Origin: Astrothelium macrocarpum
Taxonomy: Eukaryota; Ascomycota; Dothideomycetes; Trypetheliales; Trypetheliaceae
Direction: 5' to 3'
Assembly (NCBI GenBank): GCA_021030915.1
Contig: JAGEMR010000045.1
Location: 124,001 to 188,000, forward strand
Length of the DNA stretch: 64,000 nucleotides
Made by a program: the position numbers and the translations under genes. This document shows, piece by piece, positions 1 through 12,052 of the stretch. The notes beneath the pieces are model-generated. The model was not told where the DNA came from, made no database searches, and was given only the letters and a program-made list of their open reading frames with translations. How positions within the stretch are numbered: position 1 is the first letter of the stretch; the number at the start of each line of letters is the position of its first letter.

Positions 1-827
1 CACAGCAATTTTAGCGTTGCTGGAGCGCATTATAGCTAAACCTCATGGATTAGTCATCCTCGCGATTTCATTGGAACATCATTTTGCATAGTATTTCTCG
101 TGTCATTAGAGAGAACTAGTCAAGGATATGGTCAATCTGGCAGATTTTACAGCAGGTTGGTAGTCCCATATCAAGACTAAACTTATTGCCGAGCTTAGAA
201 CATTCGATTGGTATCCACATTAAGCTATGCATGATCGCATTTGTTGGATTTGATGAGGTCCCTACGGCAAATGATCTAAAGAGAATGTCTTCGGAGGTGG
301 GGCCGAACCTCAAATCCGCTACAATAGCTCCATGATAAGCCAATAGTTGGCTCGCCCTGAGCTACTATAACGAGTTTAGCCTCGGGCCAGACCTTAGACC
401 TGCCGAACATCAAGAAATCTACATTTATGGCTGCTACGAAGGGCGAGTGAACGATGATCTCACAATTCTCGTGGGTGCCAAGAAGCTTCAGTAGAAGTAA
501 TGGTACTCCTAATAAAACTTAGTCTTCACGTTCGGGTCTTGAGCGCGATGTTAAGAATTGTCTTGTGTGTAGAGAGGTACCAGGGTAAGATGACACGAAA
601 ACGTATAAATTTGACGTTTCGTCCCATATTAACAGCAGCAGAAACAGCAGCAGCAAAAAATTCAAATGAAATGAGAGCAAATTCGAATGAAATGAAAGCT
701 AATAACAGCTTCAGGAGCTGCTTAATTTGGTGGTGGTGGCCCGTGTGTCAGCTTAGACTCCCTGTTTTCCACGGAGAGCCTGTTAGATATGCCAATTTCC
801 CTGCAAGAACATCTTCGTTGAATCGAG
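1..827. other. Left-edge intergenic region with a coding-like remnant
   Basis: No intact gene is supported here. On the minus strand, about 545 down to 116, two overlapping open frames read as plausible protein: an upstream segment (about 535-345) and a downstream 75-codon segment (343-116). They are joined only by a +1 shift near 345-350, with no splice site. This could be a decayed gene, but no family was recognised. The stretch just before 828 is the leader of the next gene. Confidence 0.35.
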
Positions 828-3800
828 ATGACAGCAGCAGCACAATGTGAAGCCTTGAATCTTTCAAATGAAACGCGATGTTCGGAAGAAGCCATATCAT
901 CCAATGGCCTGTTCTGTCCGTTTCATTCACGCCAATGCTTTGGTCTCTATCGCGGCTACAAGAGCCGAAACGCAAAACTCGATGCCTTGACCGCAGCACC
1001 TCCCGCTTATCTCGCCAACTCTAAGGTTGCTCTCGTCAATAATAAGTTTCAAGATATCCATGATGAAGCAATTCTATCAGAAATCCATGGGTACCTGTTC
1101 CAAAAATACACGCTTCTCGATCGGGTCATACGAGCAAGAAAGCTACATCATACCCGGTTTTTTGCTTTGAGCATGAATTACGGGCATCAAGCTTACCTCG
1201 ACAAGCTTCAGAGCGAGAGAGATATCACTTTACGTGCTCTTGAGCACGTCCAACGTCGTGCGGTAGAAGTGTTGCACAAACAACGGAATTGGTTGCGATG
1301 GATGGGAGAGTGCCAGGAAGAGGAAGAAAAGACACGCGATAATGAAAGGAAAAAGGTCAAAAAAGAGGCTGCATTGTTGAAAAGACATTGGAAAGAAGTC
1401 GAAGCCAGAATACAGGAGAAGAGGCGCATCGAGAACGAAAAGATGCAAGAACAATTCTTGGACAAGGCCTACGAGGAGAGGATGACTGATTTGTCAGACG
1501 TAGATGCTGCCGCGTGGGACCCCATTGAAGACACTGTCGAAGTTGAACGTGAAAATTACATAGAAATGATGAAGCGACTACTCTGGCTTCCGTCCTCCTC
1601 ACCTCAACAGAACAAAGCGCCGGAGCTTTCTTCAACTAAAAGCCTAGACACAGAGGCGATGACGTTGGGTAACGGGGCTCGGAGTGAGGGAGGGGATATT
1701 TCCGCTTTATCAAAGGGTCTTCCAGCGCCTACCAGCAATACGCCTTCAAATGCAAAGAAACAGGCAAAGAAGGCCAGAGCAAAGGCAGCCAAAATCCAGC
1801 AAGACATACCAAAGGTCGAAGATGACCACAAGAGGGAAGAAGCAACAGCAATAATGAATGATACAAAAGAAGAGACCTATGCACGACTTATTCAGGGACA
1901 AGAGCATGACCCATTTGCTGGCGTCAGAAAACAAGGTGGAGGCTGCCTTGTAGCTGGAACCATAGAAAATCCCCACGGAACAATGGGTAAAACTGCCAGC
2001 TTGTCGGCTGAGGAGGCCGGAAAGTTGTTGAATGACGTATCTGAGATCAGACTCTTACTGTTTTGCCGCCTGCTATTGTCCCATGCTACACTTCTTCCTG
2101 CTGCTTTGCAAGCAAATAGCATCGATGAATTCTTCAATAACAAAAGCGTCAACAGTACCAATCTACGAGATCTCTGCCTTCGAATTGAGCAGCCATCGCT
2201 TCAAGAAGTTCGTGATGCTTGCGCAGATCTAACTCGTGGTGATGAAGCCGAAGACGAAGACGACGAGGGCAATAGTGAGAATATCGTGCCAGCAAAACAT
2301 GAGACTGAGCCATGGTGGGTCACTCACAAGAAATCTATGCCAAAGAAATGGAACTCAAAACAGGAAAAGGCTATCAAAAAGCACCGAGTCGGACAGCAGA
2401 TGCCGAGACCACAAGCCCAGGACCCTGGTGTGGCGCTCAATTTCGGCGTTATAGATAATAGGATAGCGCCGTCGAAAAAAGTCAAGATGAAGATTTGTGG
2501 CAAGACAATTTGGAATCATCCCTCAGAAAAGACCATGACTCGTAGTGGGTGGTTGCATTGGACTGTCATGACCAAGGATCGCACTCTCTTTGATGCCATC
2601 AAACTTTGCAGGAATTGGAATGAGTTTTGGGAACTTAATGTCTTGGCCATCTTTCAATACTTTCCCAGTGCCCACTATGTGACCTGGACTGGAGATCGAC
2701 TAAGACAGCAATGGTTACAACTTGTACTTATCTCTTTGAGTTTACTTTACGTGCTGATTTCAGTAAGGTCTGATTCCTTACTACCAATACGTTGTTGCAG
2801 AGAAGCAAACTGCGTACCATCAATCTGGAGGTCGTGGCCACCAGGGAAGATCTCATGCCATAGCTGAGACAAGAAATTTTACCTGTTTCCATGTCAAGCG
2901 TAATGACCCCATCAGTCGTCGATTCATCAAGTACCTGACCATGCTAACACGGGATCTATGTACCCTTGTCCGGGACGGTACCAATGGACGCATCATAGTT
3001 CAGCCCCCAGAGGAAGAGCTCTGGTTGCAACGCGAAAAAGTCGGCCCAGGTAGAGCGTCCAAAAACGAATGGCACGTTCTAAAGAGGGTTGGAAAGGAAC
3101 TTTTTGAGGAGATTGACAAACAAAGAGACTGGCGATTTGGATTCGATGACTACTACGACGTTTGGGTCTGGGACAACGAGGCTGGAAGTTCTTTCAAAGC
3201 TCACTATTCAAACATCACAAACGTGAGCATCATTGTTATTGAGTTCATTTCCTATATACTGACGACACTGCAAAGATGATGGTAAAGGCGAGTCGTTTTC
3301 AACGAGGCGTCGATTTTTATGGTGCAGCTATGCCTATTCTCAAAACCTTGACACAGGATGAAGAGACGGGACGATACCGAGATATCAAACCTGGAGAGGC
3401 AGTCGAAAGTGTTGCGGATCAAGTGAACGGTCCTAAATTTCACATTCGTTTCGGTGAAAACCTTGATGAAGATGAAGTCCCAGAGGATCTTTGGTACAAT
3501 GAAGCAGATTCCATCGAGGATAGTATTTTGTTTCCAGAGGAGGCTCTTAGTAACACTTCGGATGCATTGGTCAATCACAAACCGAACAGAATCAGTCATT
3601 GGGAAGAAAAGGGACCTGACATGAACAGATTTGTCAATGGTATGGATACTGAAGATGGGTTTGGAGACAACGAAGACGAAGGATATTACTGTTCTCACAA
3701 CGAGAAGCCAAGTGAAGACAATTCCGAAGGTGAGACTACAGTTGATCCTGAAATTCTCAAAAACTTTGTTGACCGAGCGGAACATATTGACATGAATGGG

Positions 3801-5164
3801 TCAACTAAAACTGAAGAGACACTTGATGCACTCGTCGATGAGGATCTTGAGGTCTTTCCACGGCCTGAGCCAAATCCTCAGGAAGATTTTTTTCCGTTTC
3901 TTGAACGAGAGCAATCCAAGGGTAAGTGAACCTGTCGAGATTTATACGCTCGTATATTGTTTGCTAAGGGGTTTCTATAGCGTTCAAACCTTCTTGGCAT
4001 GAAGCTGATCTTGAACCGGACAGCCAAAAGCATCGTGCGGAGGTCGCATCCATCATCGAGGCAAGATGCGATTACGATATGACCCAGCATTTGTACTTTT
4101 GGCGGATTTTTGAATGGCTCGGGATCCATTGTCGTGATCACAAATACGTAATTGCGGATCTCAGCCATGCTGCTGCGATGATTGGACTTTTCTTTCCATC
4201 CACCTTCCTGGAATCTGAGGATGGAAAACCCTTTAAGAAGAGTAAACTTTTTGACCTGACTTGGCGTGCTGAGAATCTATCTCACCGTCGGACGTCCCTA
4301 AGCAACGACAAGTTGCCTAATGCATTCTTCAAACCATGGGACGACATTAAAAAGGATTGTTTCAGCCACAAAGTCACATTCCTTATGGAATCAAGCAAAG
4401 TCACCCGCCGTGTCGTTGCTAATCTCTATCAAGCAGGCATTATCAAAGAGTCCTACGTTGTAGACGCCTCTGGCACTGCCGTTGCTCTCCCTGCTAATCC
4501 TTTTGATCCCTTATCCTCGCTCGATCTCTACATTGACTACCGAGATGCCGCTTTAGGAAAGCCAGCACCGTATCTTACGAACCCTGGCAAAGTTAACCTT
4601 TTGGACTCTGCGCGCACCTTTGTCTCGGGCCAAGGTACCTCCTCCACTGCCTGCTTTGCCCTTCTCCGCATATGGTCGCCGCCTCATTTTTGGCCCTGCA
4701 TGGTTGGTCATCAAATTCGCCCTGCTATGGCTTTTCTTGATTCTCAGCTGCGGAGCTGGGAGTGGCGTTTTATGCCCAAGGACTACCCCTACTCATCATG
4801 GTCAATGCACCATGCGGTCAAGAACCGCATCTTGCCCTTTGAATCACAGTTCAACGGCGTCCAAGGTGAAGCGGAAACACTGCCACCTACTTATCCCCGG
4901 TTACTGTATCGAAAAAAGGCGCGTGCAAGAGAGTTGGGGGATGAAGGTAGGAAAGGGCCAAAGGGAGAAACGAAGGTTGTGGTGAAGAGGGATATGGTGC
5001 TAGTGATGGGGACGAACGAGGATGATTTGAAGAAATGGGCAACAGGAGTGGCATACGAAATCGTGATAAAGCCATGGCGATTGGAGTTGGACATGTGGAA
5101 GAGCTTCGTGAACGTGGATCTTGCTTTTCTGGAGAAGCTGGAGAGGTTGAAGTGGCTCGAGTAA
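828..5164 (+). CDS. Large conserved fungal protein of unknown function with N-terminal Cys/His cluster
   Basis: Four-exon model: 828-2723, 2803-3222, 3276-3921 and 3981-5164, giving about 1381 aa. The last two introns (3223-3275 GTGAGC..AAG; 3922-3980 GTAAGT..TAG) fit well and keep frame. The first is less certain: GT at 2724 to AG at 2802 restores frame but drops a protein-like stretch at 2768-2802. The N-terminus has Cys7, Cys19, Cys30, His33 and Cys37, resembling the small zinc-binding C3Hc3H type found in chromatin factors. A long charged helical region (about residues 110-250) follows, then Lys/Ala-rich and acidic linkers. The C-terminal third holds an aromatic-rich conserved block (FGFDDYYDVWVWD near 3139-3177). 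It resembles a large family seen across filamentous fungi that has no assigned function; that is from memory of the family. The ATG at 828 is the first in frame and begins just ahead of the Cys cluster. Confidence 0.8.
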
Positions 5165-6174
5165 GGCAGCGCTACTTTAAGAGAGTTGTTTGAGCGACCA
5201 TGGATGGCCTTGGGCGATACATGGACCACACCAACGGTTGCAATAAGAAATGTCACAAAACGCAAAGGGTACAAACCGCAAAAGAGTCGCAAAAGAACGG
5301 CAGTGCGGTCAAGAGACTGCATAGCAGGGCGCTGGTATAGCCAGCCTTTTGAACCACAGTCTCCATAGCCGGTAGTGCCATGTCCAACGTCGAAATTGGT
5401 CTATTTGGGGCTTCTTTAGACGAGAACAGCCCATCGGTACCGCCCAGAGCGACGATCAAAGTGGTCTGAGGCAGTGAGATTAGGCTCGTAAAAGGTTCGA
5501 CCTTGTCGATGTGATTGCCCCGTCTTTCGACGGAAGCTGTGAATAATAAGCTGTTGTAGGGTTGGGCCTGGACAAATGTTTGTGATTGGAATTTGGTATT
5601 GCAAAAGCAATATCAATTCTTTACGTGGTTCGTTTGTGTTCCACCATCCAGCATCCCACGATACCGCTACTGTGGATCTATGTCACTACGGCTTTAGTGG
5701 ACAGGCTCTTGGCATACACGAGACTACTCTCATTGATGGCCTTGTGAAGTTGCCTAATCTCACCTAGCCCGATATTTAGGCTGAGTACCTGAAAGGGGCT
5801 ATTAAGACCAGGAGATGAACATCATCAAGGAAGCAGCGCGCTAGCCTGGGGTTCGCAACAAGAGAAATGTGAGACTGTCAGCGACCATTTCCGTGGGACC
5901 GCTTGCCATTCAGGCCCTTCCATTTGACATTCTGAATGCGGTTGAGTGACGAGGGTGCGCATAAACATTACACTCCACCACTGTCCTCGACTGCGAAAGA
6001 CAAAATTTGCAAGCAAATTTTAATTGACCCTGCACTGGACTTAGAGTGTACCATGGTCAGCGCGACCAATGCGACCGAGCTATTGAGCTCGAAAACTTGA
6101 GTCCTGTTGGATCAATCGACAGATGGATATCAGGATCTAGTTACAAGTTTACTTGAATCCGTTCATTCTTCAGA
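5165..6174. other. Intergenic region, nothing recognised
   Basis: About 1 kb between two plus-strand genes. Only short open frames without protein-like composition occur. It must hold the 3' end of the large gene and the promoter of the next one. No repeat, tRNA or transposon signature was seen. Confidence 0.5.
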
Positions 6175-6840
6175 ATGCCTTGGCTTTCGAGACTGAAGCC
6201 TTGGTTATGGATACGGAAAGGCTTCACCAAGCCCAGCAAAGACGATCGCATTGATTCTAAGAGGTCTTCTTCGGAACGAGGTTTTGAGAACTTACAAGCC
6301 CACGACCACGACATGGGCGAGGAGATTTACAGCGAACCTAGAAGTTCTCAAAAATTGGGAACGAAGCGAAGAGGACAAAGACGCTCTCTTTCCAGTTCAG
6401 ACAAACCTGGGGGTTCCAAGGACTTCTCAGTACACCAATTCTGGCCTCGTTTACGCAGGACGCAGTCAAGCCAACATCAGCCTCCCACATCCTCATTCCA
6501 GCAACCAGATGGCAATGTCGAGGAAATAAGCAGGCCGACTCGTCAGCCAGTCTATCGGCAGCCTAGGAGAGCGGCTGTCTCCTTCCTTCAAACGACGAAA
6601 CACTCATCCGATAAGCGATCACCTCGTAGCCGCAAACCGCACCATTCGCAAGTCCACAAGCGCAAATCAGCGAGTGAGCTGATGGCACCCGAACACCGGT
6701 TACCGCAGGTAGCGGAAGAATCAGAGTCACAGGAAGCCAGTCGAAGTCGAAGCCGAAGAAGAGATGAGAGTGTTGCGTCGACACCGGATATGAACATCTT
6801 GAATGTGTATCATTCTTATAGTCGCATACTCGAGGAATAG
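6175..6840 (+). CDS. Small basic Ser/Arg-rich hypothetical protein
   Basis: Single-exon open frame of 221 codons with an ATG at 6175. The product is hydrophilic and rich in Ser, Arg, Lys, Gln and Pro, with no membrane segment. The N-terminus carries a Trp/basic patch (MPWLSRLKPWLWIRK). Arg/Ser clusters near residues 190-205 suggest a disordered, possibly nucleus-directed protein. No domain was recognised. Composition and length argue for a real but poorly conserved gene; a chance open frame cannot be excluded. Confidence 0.5.
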   Translation: MPWLSRLKPWLWIRKGFTKPSKDDRIDSKRSSSERGFENLQAHDHDMGEEIYSEPRSSQKLGTKRRGQRRSLSSSDKPGGSKDFSVHQFWPRLRRTQSSQHQPPTSSFQQPDGNVEEISRPTRQPVYRQPRRAAVSFLQTTKHSSDKRSPRSRKPHHSQVHKRKSASELMAPEHRLPQVAEESESQEASRSRSRRRDESVASTPDMNILNVYHSYSRILEE

Positions 6841-6983
6841 AGAGATTTATGACAGCATGGCGCCCAGACATGAGAAAGCACTGGCAGAATCGACCTCGCA
6901 ATGATGCTATGATACCTGCAGCCTGACGAGGATGGACAGACTAATTGAGTCTTTTCGGAGTGGATATTGTTTCGTCCCTGTAC

Positions 6984-7360
6984 CTATTCTCCAATAACAT
7001 ATGTGCATCCCTCGCCGCCCATCCACACCTCATGGCTTCTGCCTGCATCTACGTCCACTCTTGCGCCAGGTCCAAAGGTTTCCTTGGAGGGCTTCTCATC
7101 CTTTGGGTACGTAATGGTGAGCTGACCCTTGAGAATGAGGTGTGTGGTGAGACCGCGGTGTGAATGAGGCGGATAGTAGGCATTTCTAGAATCGAAAATA
7201 GATACACGAATCAGCAAGAGCCGAGAAGGGGATACACAAGGGGGCGGAGGATGAGAATGAGCGCGCCAAGAGCTTACGGGCCATCAGACCAGGTAAAAAC
7301 ATTGTTGAAGCCCCAAGAGGCGACTTCTGCTTCAGCCTCTGCGCGTGACTTTGACGCCAT
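6984..7360 (-). CDS. Small single-domain cupin protein
   Basis: Two exons on the minus strand: 7360-7278 and 7185-6984, joined over a GTAAGC..TAG intron (7277-7186), giving 94 aa. The splice restores a continuous cupin motif. WGFNNVFTWSDGP runs into NAYYPPHSH, followed by THLILKGQLTITYP, and then DVDAGRSHEVWMG near the C-terminus. These match the two conserved cupin motifs with His residues placed to hold a metal, as in small fungal and bacterial cupin-2 proteins. Substrate and reaction are unknown. The start at 7360 was chosen because it gives the usual length of about 90-95 aa. An in-frame ATG at 7525 would add 55 residues of unlikely composition. The family call is firm; the start is moderate. 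Confidence 0.8.
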
Positions 7361-7965
7361 TGCTGTGCAGGAGGAATTGATTGCGCAAGAGCTTTGCAGG
7401 AAGAGCGGATTCTCTTGAGCGAGATGGCAGAGGCCTTCGGGGTGAAGTTTGATGCGCGCAGGGATTGTTAGGCCATGACGCAAAGCTGCATTCAACATTC
7501 CAGACCCTGAACGTGAAGATTGCAAGGAAACCGCAAAAGGAGATTCATATCAGTCTGGACAACAAAACCTCAAGGCAATTGCAGATTTGAGACGATAGGC
7601 CATTTGATTACGGTACACCTGTCTTGACGGAATACCTTTGTCCTCCAGGCTGAAAGAGGTTGGATCGGGGGCTGCTGGCTGCGCCTTTATTTGGCCTGGC
7701 CACGCCAACCTTTCTTTTAGCTCCATTGACCAAGTTTCTCAAAAATACCTTGACCGGTGAATTCAGTAGAGCTTGTCACGACGTCTGCTCTTTAAAGCCC
7801 TGGTGATACGCGATATTGATCTCTATGACAATAAAGTCATACCTCCCACTTTCGTTGCCTGAGCGAGTCAGTCGATGCAGATCAATGCCTTGACCAAATC
7901 AATGGGTCCATGCTGAGTGTGTTTTTTCTCCCCCTGATACCCAATTTCCTAGTGGATTGCCTGTG
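7361..7965. other. Divergent intergenic region, cupin to phospholipase C
   Basis: About 600 bp separate the divergently transcribed cupin gene (-) and phospholipase C gene (+). It presumably holds both promoters. No specific operator or repeat was recognised. Confidence 0.5.
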
Positions 7966-10069
7966 ATGGCAGCTCAATCTGTTTCCAACAAGAATTCCCC
8001 AGAGGCCTTGGCGAATATGCAGGCCGGTGGAGGTATAACAGCAGTCCCGACCGAAAGCAAAGAAATCCAACAATTCTCTCCCCTGATGATAGATTATCTG
8101 AAAAGACTACATGGTGGACTAGCAGATCAAGATGCTGTAGATCTGCGCAATGACATTGTACACTACAAACAACAGAAACGTCTCCCCCCAGGTCAACACG
8201 ATATTGCATCAATCGATTTTGGAGATTTTTTGGCCTTCTTCTCCTCGAAAGAACGCAATGCCCTGAGCCCTCCCCAAAAAGACGATCTTTCATTGCCATT
8301 ATCAAACTACTTCATATCATCAAGCCACAATACATACCTGACAGGAAATCAGCTCTACGGCCAAGCGAGCACCGAAGCCTATAAAAATGTGCTCCTGCGC
8401 GGATGTCGCTGTGTTGAGATTGATGTTTGGGATGGAGTGTCTGCTTCAGAGTATGAAAGAGAAGGTTCTGGGGAAGAAGAGGAAAGCGAGCACGGTATAC
8501 GCGGTAGACTGAAAGAGGAATTCGCCAAAGTTACAAGTAAAAGCAAATCTCCTTCGAAAAGCCCGCAAAAGAAGCAAGACTTATCTCGCGAAATACCCGG
8601 GGAACCAGAAATGCCAACACCATGGAGGTCGCAATCTAATCGAGTAGAACCAAGAGTCCTTCATGGCCACACGGCGACCAAAGAGGTGTCATTTCGTGAT
8701 GTCTGTAAAGCCATCCGGGAATCTGCCTTTAAAACCAGCGACTTACCGATTATCGTTAGCTTGGAATTACATACGAACCGTGAACAGCAGGAGATAATGG
8801 TGGAAATCATGAAGGAATATTGGAATAACGTGCTTGTCCATCTTCCTAACCATGAAGAAGAGCCCCCTGAAGACCTTGCACTCCCATCCCCAGCAGAACT
8901 CCGTAACAAGATTTTAATCAAAGTAAAATACTCGCCCAAGCCTCCCACCTCGAAACGAGTGTCCATCTCCGAGGCGCTTTCCCAAGACACCCACGACCTC
9001 AACCTCAACTCCGACACCCGCCCACCGCTCACCCCCGGTCTATCCAGCTCCTCCGCCTCCTCCTCCGACGACGAAAAGGACCCCCACAAGCCCACCAAAC
9101 CCCCGGCCGGTCAAATTCTCGCCGCCCTCAGGCGCCTCGGCATCTACACACGCAGCTACCACTTCAAATCCTTCTCGCAACCCGAAGCGCGCCTCCCGAC
9201 GCACGTCTTCGCCCTCTCCGAGTCCAAGCTCATGTCGCTCCACGAATCCGCGCCCTCGGCCCTCTTCACCCACAACAAGGCCTTCCTGATGCGCGCCTAC
9301 CCGCGCGGCACGCGCGTCGCCTCGTCGAACCTCGACCCGGCCGTGTTCTGGCGGCAGGGCGTGCAGATGGTCGCGCTGAACTGGCAGCGCTGCGACGAGG
9401 GCACCATGCTCAACGACGCCATGTTCGCGGGGACGCGCGGCTGGGTCGCAAAGCCGCCGGGGTACCGCGGGGGGGACCCCGCGACGCATCAGCGCGATGC
9501 CGCGGTGAGGGGGACGCTGGATTTGCGGGTCGAGGTGTGTGCGGCGCAGGAGGTGCCGGATCGCGAGGGCAAGAGGGATGGAAAGGTGTTTGTGAAGTGT
9601 GAGGTGCATGTGGAGAAGGAGGAGGAGCGGAGGGATGAGCCGATTCCGGGGGGTGGGAGGAGTAGGGAGGGGGAGATTAAGCAGAGGACGAGGGTGGGGA
9701 AGGTGAGGGATGGTGGCGTGGATTTTGGGGGGGAGGTGATGAGGTTTGAGGGGGTGAATGGGGTGGTTCCGGAGTTGAGTTTCGTGAGGTAAGTTTGGTT
9801 TCTTTGGGATCTATGGGGTGCAACTAATGGCAGTGTTTGCACAATTCGCACCGTGCTCCTTTGGGTTAATGCGCAGCTAATTTTGGATATTTAGATTCAA
9901 AGTTACGGACCAAGAAATAATTAGAGATGAGCTCGCCGCTTGGGCTTGTTTTCGGCTCGATCGCCTGCGACCTGGCTACCGATTCATTCATCTTTACGAC
10001 GCTCATGGATTACCTAGCAATGGGGTGTTGCTTGTGAAGATAACTAAAGATTTCAAAGAAAACGAATGA
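7966..10069 (+). CDS. PLC1: Phosphoinositide-specific phospholipase C
   Basis: Two exons, 7966-9788 and 9895-10069 (intron GTAAGT..TAG), giving 665 aa. The enzyme cleaves PtdIns(4,5)P2 to diacylglycerol and inositol trisphosphate at the plasma membrane. The X domain starts with NYFISSSHNTYL, carrying the first catalytic His, then RGCRCVEIDVWDG with the Ca-binding Glu/Asp. The second catalytic His lies in VLHGHTAT and another acidic ligand in SLELHTNREQ. The Y domain follows from about residue 385 (ESKLMSLHES, AFLMRAYPRGTRVASSN, ALNWQ). The tail is the end of a C2 domain completed by exon 2 (FIHLYDAHGL). A weak EF-hand-like region precedes X. Acidic and Ser-rich inserts split X and sit between X and Y. 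The ATG at 7966 is the first in frame. The 3' half lies in a strong GC-rich, skew-switching island. Confidence 0.95.
8940..9790. other. GC-rich island with C-to-G skew switch (PLC 3' half)
   Basis: Within one exon the + strand is strongly C-rich from about 8940 to 9300, balanced and about 70% GC around 9330-9420, and strongly G-rich from about 9480 to 9780. Third codon positions change from mostly C to mostly G while the protein stays conserved. Flanking parts of the same gene have ordinary composition. One of six similar islands in the window. Confidence 0.75.
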
Positions 10070-12052
10070 AATCGCTCTTCCGTACAAACTTGAAATTCGA
10101 AAGACAGCCAATGTGGCATGATCTCCATCGAAATGACGCCAGGAATGCGGGAGTATTCGGCCTTGACCATTTCCAGATCTGGAGATCCCATTCAGCAAGC
10201 CAAAGGGGCGTCTGCTCGACGAAATTGCATCATAGAAAATCACAGCCAAGGACTTCATTTTTCTTGACTATTTTGGGACGTTTTGTTGCAACGCAAGCTT
10301 GATCATCGGTTTCTGTGGGATGCTATACGTCATGGTGGCAAATTCTTGCATCCGGAAATTGAAAGGAACGACGCATCCATCTCTTGGACGTCTCAGCTAT
10401 GGTTTCGTCGTGTACCAGCGTGATCAAGATCTTCTCTTCTGAGGCACTTGAGTTTCCGAGAATGGTCAGAGAACCTTGGCTCTGATCGTTTCTGCATCAT
10501 TTCCTCTGCTGTTGGGACATCGCCTGCCTACACTTCCGTAGCTCATGGTTGGAATGTTGAGATGTTCATGATTTTTCTCCCACGCGCGGTCTCCGATCCC
10601 AATGGATATAGCGATTTGGCTGCATTGCTATGCGCTAAGCTGTATGGTGTTGGGTGAACACTCAGGTGGTCAAATACGTGGGGGTTCTCATGCTGCACAG
10701 AATCTTCGGAACAGCGCGACCGTTATGCGATGCAGCTCTTATCCAAACTAAGTTTATCTTTCACCGGATACTGTTAGAGGAAAGGTCTTTGGTTGTATGT
10801 GAACATCCGCATGATTGCTCCAAGCTATGACGCATGCTGCATGATGCGCTTGACAGAACGTAATACATAGAGCTCAGTGACATCAGAAAACAACGCGAAT
10901 GAGTTTAGATACTAAAGAAGAACTGAGAATCAGCGGTAATCAAGAAATCAAAAAAGGTTACGATGGCCGTGGATCTTGTTAGATCAGGACCTCGCCAGCT
11001 AAATCGTAGAGTCTCTGTTCCGATCTGCGATTGGGAGGTAGCACAGCTATTGAATGCCCACGATTGATCAATGACTCTTGCTGGAAGAAGTCTATCTCGC
11101 TTCGAGTTAAACAGCCCAGCAATGGAGCCCAAGGTATTGGTTAGCCATAACCGGGATCCCACGCAATGTACCCACTACCATGGACAGAGTTCGAAACAGA
11201 TTCTTGATATTGTGAAATATGGATACCGGGCGCTATTGCATTCGCATTGCAGCAGCACGTGAGACGTGTTCCGGGTTTGGTGAAGTAAGGAGTCAACTGC
11301 TGATTGCAGAGCCCGATACATTATTGTGCCTCTGCTTTGGGGAGCAGCTAATGCAGCATGTTGTGGAAGCACTCTTAGCGTCAAGCTTGCCAGAGCTTCT
11401 GCGGCCGAGTCGAGATGCGCCACCAAGTTCTCCGCACCTCTGATAGGATCCTTCCAGTTAGTGACCCAGTATTTAGCCCTGCTTCTTATCAGCTCTCTTA
11501 TAACCGGCACAGCGAATCTCTGGTCTCAAAACCATCGGGGATCCGATTCTCAATCTCCGATCCAGGTCCCACCTTAGATCCGCATCAGAGTGATGGCTTT
11601 CATGGTGGTGTGAGTCTTGTGGTCCTCACGTAGTATGCTTGCTTGCTCTTGTTGAAATTGACCTTTATGAATTGCCGTTTGGTGAAACATGAAAAGTCGG
11701 ATTAACGTTCCTTGTCACTCTATACGCGCCTCATTGGGACACGCGCACAGAAACTGCCGATTTTCGGGATAGACCACCAGCAATCGCTCATGCAGATGAA
11801 CGTTACGTTACACGATGTGTCGTATCGATATGATCATTTGAAGTTGTTGAGATGGTCCGCCTTCTGTGAACGATCAAGCGTTTGCAAAGCGAGTGCGCTC
11901 TACGAAAAGATTTTTCGAAGGCATAAATATCGCTCTGGAACTCCTCGACTCCAGTGAAATCTTGATGCAACAGCTAGGGTAGTTCAAATCATACAATTTG
12001 GCTTCCGGTGATTTTAGAGTCTAAATCCTATCCGTCCGTTTGTCGGATCGCT
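10070..12052. other. Gene-poor stretch, nothing firmly recognised
   Basis: About 2 kb between phospholipase C and the small zinc-ribbon gene. Open frames on both strands around 11175-11630 and 11712-11957 are short, overlap each other antisense and lack recognisable motifs or convincing splice extensions. No tRNA, repeat or transposon was seen. Confidence 0.5.

Noticed and set aside
8661..9851. Minus-strand open frames opposite phospholipase C
   Set aside because: They are antisense shadows in the skewed island with no domain and biased composition.
11175..11957. Several open frames of 60-110 codons on both strands
   Set aside because: They overlap each other antisense, lack motifs, and have no splice sites that extend them into a recognisable protein.
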